A stretch of DNA of 64,000 bases from Paramacrobiotus metropolitanus (lineage: Eukaryota; Tardigrada; Eutardigrada; Parachela; Macrobiotidae). Each line of letters opens with the position of its first letter. Positions within the stretch are counted from its first letter, which is position 1. The stretch covers positions 372,001-436,000 of the forward strand of contig NW_026570237.1 in assembly GCF_019649055.1 (NCBI RefSeq), read 5' to 3'. The translations under genes were made by a program, and so were the position numbers. Of this stretch, positions 55,803 through 64,000 are shown in pieces. The notes below the pieces were generated by a model. It worked only from the letters and a program-made list of their open reading frames with translations. It ran no database searches and was not told where the DNA came from.

Positions 55803-58800
55803 CCGCTCCAACTGCAAGGAGCTACCGACGAAGTTTTAGAGCGAGAAAAATGCCGTATCCGTGCGGTTATTAAGGAAGTGCGCATACCGAATCTTAAGTC
55901 AATTCCATTGGAGAATTTGGTAACAATGGAGAATAACCGTGCAACCGATGTTACCGACAGGAATTCTGAGGCTTTTACAAAAAGTCCTCCATTTGACGAT
56001 GGTTGCACATCGTTTCATATTGTGGTTCACATATCACCTACTCTCATCACGCGCCCTCGGTACATCGATCGTCAGATGCTCGACGCTTTGCTAAATAATG
56101 AAATTCCTCCCAATATGAAGTTTGGACTAATTGGTGGCAACCATCGCGTAAAATATCTGAAGAAGGCGAAACTGGAAACCTACCAGTTGGAATCGGTAAA
56201 TACCAATTTTTGTGGCTTTGTTTGAATTTTGAACGCGCGTTTTTTCCGTTTGGAATGCTGTGGTACACAAAACGGTTCCGTTTTTCCTAAATTCAGAGAC
56301 AGTATGTATGTATTTGAAGTGGTGTTGGAACCAAAATATTTCCGTTTTGCCTTTAACGAGAGTTTGGTTAGGTTTGAAATCCTGCTGAATCCAACACGAT
56401 TTTGTTTTGCCTTTGATCGTAATCTTGTATTACATATTGAATATGTGACCGTAGTCCTTTCGTTAATATGAATTTCATACTTGTAGTTTGGGTTCATAAT
56501 GCCTTTGACGGATGAAGAATTCGACGCCATGGCGTCCGATGAAAATGAGCAAGAGGAGTCTTCGGTGGAGGACACCGTGGCGAAGATGAGCATAACAATG
56601 CGGGATGTCATAGCAGTTTAGTGTGGGATTAAATTTGAACGTCAAACATCGACGAAGATCCGGTGCCATTCTTATGGCTGTATCAGCCTGGACAAATGGA
56701 ACGTCTTGTTACGGGCCACGTTGAAGCGGTTTGCGCGTGTTTTTAAAGACGGCAAAATTTCCTCTGAGCCGAAAAGGTTTGTTAAAGTGGCTTGTTACGA
56801 CTTGCTGCTCGCATAATTGATCCTTAGGTGTATGTAGGTGTTCTTGAATTGCATGCTCTTAAGCGACCGGCAGTGGAAGGAAGTCGGTAGACCCTTTTTG
56901 GAAATGGTAGAGAATGGAAAGGTCTACTGTGGCGGAAAACGAGTGCTTTTTGATAATCAGACCAGAATTTTGGCCGAAGTCTTTCCTAATCAGTTTCATG
57001 AATATGATGAATTAATTCCATACTACATTATGGAATCCGTCGTGATCAATCCTGATGACCATGATCTGATTTTTAATTCCACGTACTATAGGATATTAGT
57101 GCGGGAAAGCATTGTGGAGTCGGTAGAGAAAGGCCTGCCTGATGTGAATTGGCCTCCCAAACTCACGGGAGTGGCTTTTCGGAAATGTTCTAATGAAGCC
57201 GGCAACATGAAAAAGGTAGGTAATACGATCATCCTGTTTTTTGATTCGGGGACTAGGACTTTTTGGTCAGTTGGTCATCTGGACCCAAAACTGTACCGTT
57301 TTCGGTGTCTGTCTGTGTGAGGCTATATAATCAATCAAAACTTATGCACCCATACACCCAAAACTTTCTCATTTTGGGTAGCAATGTTTGTTTCGATGCT
57401 AATCCTGCACAGCAAAGTTCTATTGTAATCCTTCATAGCAAACTTCTGTTTGGTTCTGCACTTCATGATTTGATGTTACCTCATTTAAGCTCCTATCCGT
57501 TGTTTAGAAATGGGTGGTTCCCGAAGGTGTTCCAGCAAGAAAAAAACTTGAAGATGCTGTTCCCGGCCCTGACTCCACCGGTCCACCAGTGATTAAGCTG
57601 AAGGTGAAAAAGGTTCGTTCGTTTTGTGTAGTTGTCTGCGGATTTAGACTGATCGAACTAGTGTGCCCTAGGGTCCTAAAAAAATCGTGTGTTCCTCTTC
57701 ATCGGGCTCCACTGTTCCTGTAGCTGACCCTGCAGCTGGAACCGCGAAGTCTGGAACCGCAGCTACTCCTGCGCCTTTCATTGCGGCTAAGTCTCAGCGT
57801 GCGGTATGACGGATACTCTTCCAGATTAGCGCTAGCGGCTCTTGATGTAGTGATTATGTATGTCTGTAATCTTTTCAGAAAGTTCAGATTTATGTGCAGC
57901 TAGAGATTACGGAACTGCGGGACGTGGAGCATCTGTATCAGATGAATCTGCAGAACATCCAAGTCATTGCGGATATGCTTCAGGCGTGCCCCGATCGTTT
58001 CGAACCTGAATTTCTTTACAATCCTGTGCTCGCGGGGGCAGGAATTCCTTCCGCAGTCGACGTAGAGACCGCTTTCGGGCGCATCAGGGCCATATGCGCT
58101 GTAATGTTTTTCACGAGGCACCGGTGTGTTATAGTTTTTGCTCTTACGATATGTCTATTCCAGGCACACAAACCTGACCTGGATTCAATGCGGGTGCTGA
58201 AGGAGCATCTATCACAACCCTCCCAACGTGTAAAGAGCGGGAGGAAACGTAAAGCTGCTGTTTCCCCCCTGTGGGAACCGTGCCGGCCTCGATAGCCAAG
58301 CCCAAGGAACCAAAGACGGTAAAAGTACATTTCTGACTTGTATGGAGATTGATTACATAATATAATTGTTCTACATAGGTACAGAAAAGCCCTCCTGAGA
58401 TCAAAATGGTTTGTGTGGTAGATGTTCGTTTATTCCGTTAACAGTGTTACAAGTAACCATGTTGCTCCAGGTATATAAAGCCTTCATGAAACAAGTTGTT
58501 CCTGACGGACCATGGCAAATAATTTTTCGTGTGGATAACGCTAAAGTTGGAAAATCCGTGAATCTTAAGTATGTTTGTGATGATTGGCGGCTGTATACGA
58601 ATCATGACCGCAAAACGGTGCCGTTTTGCTAATTAGTCGGTCTTGTTGAGCCACAATGTCTACGGTTATGCAACCAACGTACTTATTTCTTTTTTTCATA
58701 GGTATTACGAAGCTGGGATTGTGGAAGGCGGCGGTTTAGAGAAAGCGGAACTGAATTTAGACTCTACTGCGTCCGCACTTGATCGGAAAATCGACCGGAG

Positions 58801-58810
58801 AGAGTATTAA
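55803..58810 (+). CDS. Multi-exon gene, ParB-like domain plus disordered and helical C-terminal parts
   Basis: Exons with GT-AG ends and mostly matching phases: 55803-56195; 56487 to about 56780; about 56838-57215; 57508-57612; 57672-57803; 57879-58100; 58164-58318; 58379-58408 (30 bases); 58471-58568; 58702-58810 with TAA. The first exon has 'HISPTLITRPRYIDRQMLDA' and 'KFGLIGGNHRVKYLKKAKLE', the P-x-x-I..R, L..L and GGNHR pattern of ParB/sulfiredoxin-type nucleotide-binding domains. The next starts 'FGFIMPLTDEEFDAMASDEN', like the [GL]-L-TDEE-x-x-x-[LM]-A part of ParB-like proteins I recall from invertebrates. Later exons are Lys/Pro/Ser-rich ('KLKVKK', 'PVADPAAGTAKSGTA') and then helical ('ELRDVEHLYQMNLQNIQVIA'). 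Two flaws: an in-frame TAG (56619-56621) and a one-base slip at the C6 run near 58264. The splice between exons 2 and 3 is not settled. Function unknown; DNA-linked by analogy. Confidence 0.6.
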
Positions 58811-58994
58811 ACGATTTTATTTATTTTGCCGCCAGATAGAGACCATCCTTTGCATGGCACCATATTGTCATCAACTTCCTCACCACGTATAATACAATAG
58901 CGTGCATTTATCCGCCGAGGCTGTATTAATCCCAGGAAACTGTTACAACCCAAGATCTTCTGCGGCGAGATTCACGCGGCTTCACCCGCACAAA

Positions 58995-59853
58995 ATGCCG
59001 CGCGTTTGCGTGCTACACAAGGGAGTGGTCTGGAATAGTAGACGCATTTCGACTCATTTAAGACATGACCATTCATGCAGTGACTTTGCTAGAAAATCTT
59101 GGCTTACGAATGGAATTTTATGACGAGAAATACTACTTGGCGCAGTGGCCGCAGATGGTGCGTCGACATTTTACTTTATTAGAAAACCTGTTTTTTTTTT
59201 GGTTGTCATGCATATCGAGACAAACCGGCACCCGTCTTCAAGATGGTGTTCCAATCGGCGCGGATGTCCAACTGCTGGTATAAGTTCCATCTGGTAAAGC
59301 GTTACTAACTGTGTATTTAATTAGGTAAGTAAAGGTCACCGGAGATATCCTTCTAACGATCCAATCGAAACCAATTACTGTGTCCACAAACGCCGGCCGT
59401 CGGCGGAGAAATGCAAGAGTAGTCGCACAATTAATATACGTATGAAACACCCTGCTCTGATTCCCAAGCGAATTTTTGGACTGAGTTGAACTCACACTCC
59501 TTCGTAGAAATCAAATGCGTATTTGGGTATCTTATCAACTTCGGTGCACGCAAGGACTGCAGCTGTTCCGATCGTTTGGACCTTCATCCAATTCAAAACA
59601 CAATGTTGCTGTAGAAATATAGTTTTTTCATCTGCGATTTGGTAATGTCACCGGTGAAACAATAACCGGACCGCCATTTTCGATTTTATACTAAGGCGGT
59701 GACAATCACCTAATCTTTTTGCTTATTGCTCAGGACGCGCCCGAATTGCCACCGCAGATCTCCTTTTTCGAGCGGGAACACTCTGACTGGAGGGCTGACT
59801 TAAATGCGAATGAGGTGATTGAGTCATGCCGTAAAATATTGATTATGTCTTGA
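58995..59853 (+). CDS. Downstream gene: zinc-finger-like start and clear last exon
   Basis: A frame from ATG 58995 ('MPRVCVLHKGVVWNSRRIS', then 'THLRHDHSC') resembles a single C-x2-H...H-L-R-x-D-H finger, like those at the head of some nuclear or transposon-related proteins. Around 59215-59280 'RQTGTRLQDGVPIGADVQLL' ends at a GTATAA donor. The last exon is firm: acceptor 'gctcag' to 59733, then 59734-59853, 39 codons 'DAPELPPQISFFEREHSDWR' to 'VIESCRKILIMS' and TGA. Poly(A) signal AATAAA (59853-59858) overlaps the stop. Middle exons are uncertain, and the whole could even be the 3' part of a longer gene. No family is recognised. Confidence 0.4.
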
Positions 59854-59884
59854 ATAAATAATGTGTCAAATGATGATGAATAAA
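59853..59884 (+). terminator. Poly(A) signals
   Basis: AATAAA at 59853-59858, overlapping the TGA stop of the last exon, and a second AATAAA at 59879-59884. Confidence 0.5.
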
Positions 59885-60690
59885 TATAAATAGTTGATAC
59901 ATAATGACGATGTATGAACGTGTCTTGATTATTAATATCGTTCTGGTTTTTCCGGTTTCGTTGTTCGTGTTCGAACTGGCGATTTTTTGTTGTGATTGTT
60001 GTTGATCTTTTGTCACCTGTGATCCTCTTTGTTTCATAAATTTAATAATAGTCACTAATGTTTTCAATTTACGGGACTACCGTCTTGTAGCCAAGCATAT
60101 TTCTGCACTGCTAAAAATAGCGAATAGAATTGCTTCAAAAGCCTCTTCTTGATTGCACATTTAGGCATAACGTCCGCGGATGAATTAAACACTGATCCCC
60201 CTACGTTGATACTCGTTTATGCTTCGAGCAACGAGTCGGTACTGCACTGGCATACAAATTTCCGCCAAACACTTTACCTGCAAGAAAAGATCAGCAGGGC
60301 ACTTCCGCCATAAACTACTTTTGGCCGGTGTTTCTGTTCGAAATGTGATCATCAAGTTATCTCTATCGTCACCACCTTTTTTAACTTTATAACTGCGGTG
60401 GGACCCTTTAAAGTCTAAACCACATTCAGTTGACGGATTTGCGATTTAATCGGCATGGGAATATTAGCCGGATATTGTGATCGAAGTAAACAACTGCTGG
60501 ATACTTCAATTAAACTCTTGATGTTAGCCGGGTACTTGGTTAGGATGAACTCTGTAATTTTGGCATATAGCAGCATATTCTGTGCACCGGAGCACCAACG
60601 ACGTACCGACAAATTCAGAAATTTCCACACATTTCACCGCGCATTGTTGGCTCAGCAGTATTTTGGACAACCGGTGCTACAATACCCACT
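59885..60690. other. Intergenic, nothing recognised
   Basis: AT-rich. Frames at 60415-60781 on both strands are unsupported. Confidence 0.3.
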
Positions 60691-60694
60691 ATAC

Positions 60695-61055
60695 AGGCAC
60701 CCTGCACGCGAAAAATTTCTAACGGTGCAGTGTTGCGTACGTTGCGCGAGCGTATCCACGATTCACATACACAGTGCATGAAGAGCGCTGACTACTGGCT
60801 GAACAAAACAGGTTTTAATTTCACTTGACTGCAGCCTACAGTACCGTACGGCGATAATACCGCACAGTGCAAGAAACTCTCCAATGCAGGGGGCCAGTAC
60901 AGTATAACCGAAATACATTTGGTGCAGCACTTCCGCTATCCGGTGCAATGTTCATTTTGTTTAAACTGCTTCCTGGGTAGCACATAAACTTGGTGATATT
61001 GTACTGTACCGGCAACCTGCACTCGAAGAAAGTTTCAGTGGTGCAGCCACGCGTA
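60695..61055. repeat. Three scattered copies of a 40-bp motif, two direct and one inverted
   Basis: Copies near 60695-60738 (+), 60862-60905 (-) and 61005-61050 (+) share a form like TAC.GGC.CCCTGCA..CGA..AATTTC....GTGCAG with differences. It may be the decayed outer part of a larger inverted-repeat element that also includes the foldback at 61149-61529. Confidence 0.4.
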
Positions 61056-61148
61056 TGGCATAATGTACGAGTGCGTTCGATACAGTACTTACATACATGG
61101 ACTGCAAAGCACGTGGAAATTACGTGAATTTTTAAAAAAAACTTGAAC

Positions 61149-61529
61149 CGTTTTCTTGCTTTTGTGTTGTAAAGAACTCAACGACGAAAGCACTTTAGCC
61201 ACGCCACCGAAGCCACTGCACTACTCCAGGAAAAACACAGTGAATGCTACATATTTGCGATCAAGTGCGGCTGCGCCATTCAGTTCAGGTTTATTTGACT
61301 CTAATTTAGAGCTCTGCATTTATTTTCTCGAAATTTATCTCTGTAAGACTTCGCCAAGTTAATATATTATGACATTGTGTACACGAGCCGTTTACACGAT
61401 AGCGCAGCCGCACATATGTGGCAGTGGCTGTAATCTTCCTGGTGTAGCGCAGTGGCTTCGGTGGCGTGCCTAAGTCGTTACTGATATCTTTCGTCGCTGA
61501 TATCTTTACAACACAATTACAAGAAAACG
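61149..61529. mobile_element. Foldback element, arms of about 80 bp plus inner pairing
   Basis: The left arm from 61149 ('cgttttcttg', 'tgtgttgtaaag', then 'gccacgccaccgaagccact', 'ccagg' at 61230) pairs with the right arm 61438-61529 ('cctgg', 'agtggcttcggtggcgtgcc', 'ctttacaacaca', 'caagaaaacg'). The right arm has a small 'gatatctttcgtcgct/gatatctttacaac' duplication. Inner segments pair too ('gtgcggctgcgc' near 61264 with 'gcgcagccgcac' near 61402). No coding capacity. Confidence 0.7.
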
Positions 61530-63345
61530 ATCGAAGCTTTTTTTAAAAATCTCAAGTACTCTGTGAGGTGTATATCATGTTTAATCGGATGAGAAAAAAC
61601 TGAGAGGAAATCGGTTTCTAGAATTTAATATTTCAGGTGGTCCACCAAACGACCACCCTCCGTTGGCTTACCATAGTGGCCCGCCAACGACCATACGAGT
61701 ACTGGCTGAGCGTAACCGGCTTTACTTTTGCTAGGGTACGGTACCGTACTGCTCGTAATCTCATACAGTACTGTACAAAACTTTTCCGAGTGGACGGTCT
61801 CAACGCAATAACTTCGGTGAAAAGGTTTTTAAGCAGCGACTATCTATCCAAATGCAACGTGGAAATGCAGTACAGAATATGCAATGGGAACAATCCCTGA
61901 CCAGGATAGTATAGAGGAGGTGTTTCGGTTATAAATTTTGTTTTTATTACTTAGTTTGTTTCCGAAATATGATAATAATGACACCCGCTGAAAGGTAAAC
62001 AGTTAAACTTTTGTGATATGCACCATGACATTACAAGCCCATCCAGAAACACGAGCTAAAGTGTGAACGTGCAAAATCGTACGAGGCGCACCGGCGCTTT
62101 CTTTCGGGGCATGATTCGGCAGCCAAGTTGCTGAACGGCACAGTATAGCGAATCATTTAACCTCGTTTTGAAAATCGTTATCAAGACGTGCTGTGCTCTG
62201 TAGACTGATGCCGGATCTAAACGGGAAATTTCCTCTTCCGTTAGAGTTTCTCCAACTTCCCGTGCAATATGTACAGTCACTCTTCAGATATTTCGTCTCG
62301 CTAAAACGGAGTCCGACGGTGACTGCGGTTATTGGGTGCTCTGCTTTATCCTGTGCGCGGGAAGGCAATAAAAGTCAAGTTGTTCGAGGCTGCATCGCTT
62401 GTCACACACTGTAGCGCGCTTCTCAAGAAATTTTCTCGTTTTTATTAAAATCATGCGTGGTATGCAGGGCTGGTATGTTTTCGTCTTGGGCATTCGTAAA
62501 AATAGCCAGGTTAGCTTTGATAAACACCATACAATTGCAACATACTACAAATCAATATTGCACCGCCGATGTACGGACGAACGCCGCTACTGTATCGTCG
62601 CCGCATCGCACCTCCGCCGCCGCACCGCACCAACGGACATAAATAGTTGTGCATGCCATTGGAAAATGGAGTTTTGTTCTCTTGACTTGTAGCGACTTCT
62701 CTCTCTCTATTCACTAACTCCTCTGCATTAAAGTTTAAAACATACAGGCCAGGGATTTCCGTATACGTCTTGGTTGCAAAACACACACGGGCGCTACCAA
62801 GTGGTGCCGAGACCCCATTCATCGACAAGAACGGAGTGCACGCCGTTATTGTTTGACCCAGAGGAATCGTCGAATTCCTCCCAAAATCCTTCCGGAAAGT
62901 ACGTAAAAGGTAAAAAAGTGAAATGGTCACTTTTGACTTGAAAAGAAAGACAAACTATTCAGGTTTGAATAAAATTGAAGCAATTTTATTGAAAAGCACG
63001 CGTATGTTGTTTATGTAAAACTGATTTTTTTTTTAAAAAAAGGTAAAGAATAAGGAACATTTTGTTATTCTTTCTCTATTATCCAAAATTGACGCTGAGT
63101 CAGAAAATACTAAATTATCCGACAGAGTTTAAGTCAATTGGTGTTCTTCAACTTGGATTTTCTTCCGTAATAATTGTTCTTCGGACAAGTGGTAAAAGGT
63201 CACGTCTTTACATACGACTATAAAAACGCCGGGGGGAAATGTGGATACTTTTCTGAGTAAATATGTACTTGCCGCTCGTGGGGGGTTGCAATTATAACCG
63301 AAATCCATATATGATGATTCTTGTTCTATTATAAGCATTATTTTA
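61530..63345. other. Intergenic, nothing firm
   Basis: A perfect 14-base palindrome 'gtacggtaccgtac' lies at 61736-61749. Open frames at 61637-61900, 62056-62414 and 62511-62930 have no recognisable family, and several overlap on both strands. Confidence 0.3.
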
Positions 63346-63552
63346 GTGCCTCATCAAGGGTCTGATACTGTTGCAACTGTTTTTAAAAGCTTGCATCCTC
63401 CTGTCTCGTCGAATTTTCGAACGACAGTATCCCTGCTGGCGGATACAAATTGTAAATCGGACTATAAATCAGCTCCATGGCCATCTGTTCGTTATTTTCA
63501 TCCACATGAAGAAACACGATCAGTTTTGTCGCCTGCAAATAACAACGATTAA
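63346..63552 (+). CDS. Candidate last exon, unrecognised
   Basis: An acceptor-like 'tattttag' precedes the frame 'PHQGSDTVATVFKSLHPPVS' to 'PHEETRSVLSPANNND' and TAA. It is Ser/Pro/Thr-rich like a protein tail. No upstream exon was identified. Confidence 0.25.
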   Translation: MPHQGSDTVATVFKSLHPPVSSNFRTTVSLLADTNCKSDYKSAPWPSVRYFHPHEETRSVLSPANNND

Positions 63553-63754
63553 TAGGTATAACTGACTACGACCGCTTGTCAAATTTTTGTCGAGTACGAC
63601 GAGAACCAACTCTTCCACTGTTGGGTTGCTTAACTTCGATTTTTTCGAATTGGTTTTGCAAGTGTTGCAAGTGCAACTGGGTTTTAAGTTTTGTTCATCT
63701 CGAAAAACGAACACCACAGACTATCGATGTGTTACTCTTTAGTGGACTGTATTA

Positions 63755-64000
63755 GAGCGACGACCCGGATAAGCAATCTTATGCCTTTTTTGTGGTTGGA
63801 AAGGCGGCGGCTCGACTTTGCCCGATAGCATCATGGGAAGGCTTCGCCCTGAGCGTCCAAGGTATGAAATATCGCGTACCGATTTGTCGGCAATCGTTGG
63901 CAACTATCCTAACGCCGATCCGTCAAGGATATCTAATTATAAAATTATAGGAAGCGCTGAGAAAAATGTGCGGAAGTCTAACACGTTAACAACCCGACGT
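63755..64000 (+). CDS. Open frame running off the right edge, unrecognised
   Basis: After a stop near 63752 the frame reads 'ILCLFCGWKGGGSTLPDSI', 'MGRLRPERPRYEISRTDLSA' and 'IVGNYPNADPSRISNYKIIG', still open at the window end. A Met at 63833 is a possible start. The wording looks coding. Neither start nor family can be fixed. Confidence 0.3.

Noticed and set aside
1-64000. tRNA, rRNA and CRISPR features
   Set aside because: I looked for T-arm-like GTTCRANNC boxes with fitting acceptor stems and for spaced identical repeats. None was convincing.

Overview
The window is metazoan nuclear DNA: genes are split by short GT-AG introns, coding density is low, and decayed mobile elements fill much of the space. 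A small invertebrate is likely. A tardigrade is my best guess, from an F-box-like gene with an unusual conserved N-terminal half (1-887), a BTB-BACK gene (5084-6177) and small introns. That placement rests on family memory, not on a search. No prokaryotic operon, CRISPR array, rRNA or convincing tRNA was seen.

Layout. 0-9 kb holds host-type genes on the minus strand: an apparently sound F-box-like gene cut by the left edge, a broken fragment with a WWE-like end, a BTB-BACK pseudogene and a broken cysteine-containing gene of unknown function. 9.6-17 kb is fossil-rich: a Ty3/gypsy integrase remnant, a P-loop fragment, a P/Q/T-rich broken frame with three 30-bp in-frame repeats, and inverted-repeat elements. 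20-27.5 kb holds a second TTAA-flanked palindrome, Polinton-like fragments on the minus strand and unrecognised reading frames. 29.5-30.2 kb is a diverged satellite-like array that mimics a long reading frame. 31.3 kb is a young-looking foldback element.

33-39.9 kb is a patchwork of Ty3/gypsy pieces in both orientations. 41.7-45.2 kb is a second Polinton-like remnant, sharing an acidic protein and DNA polymerase B with the one at 20.7-24.2 kb. 47.6-51.7 kb is a gypsy gag-pro-RT-RNase H body without an integrase. It abuts the 3' end of a LINE with a restriction-like endonuclease domain (51886-52630). 52.8-59.9 kb is the most gene-like stretch: two small putative membrane proteins, then a multi-exon plus-strand gene with a ParB-like 'GGNHR' domain (55803-58810), then a second gene ending at 59853 with a poly(A) signal. 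60-64 kb is mostly non-coding, with a foldback element at 61.15-61.53 kb and weak exon-like frames at the right edge.

The host-like genes do not form a recognisable pathway. The F-box-like and BTB-BACK genes would both belong to substrate-adaptor families for ubiquitin ligases, but the BTB copy looks dead. The best candidates for something undescribed are the ParB-like split gene with its matching intronic palindromes, and the acidic protein that travels with the Polinton-like polymerase.
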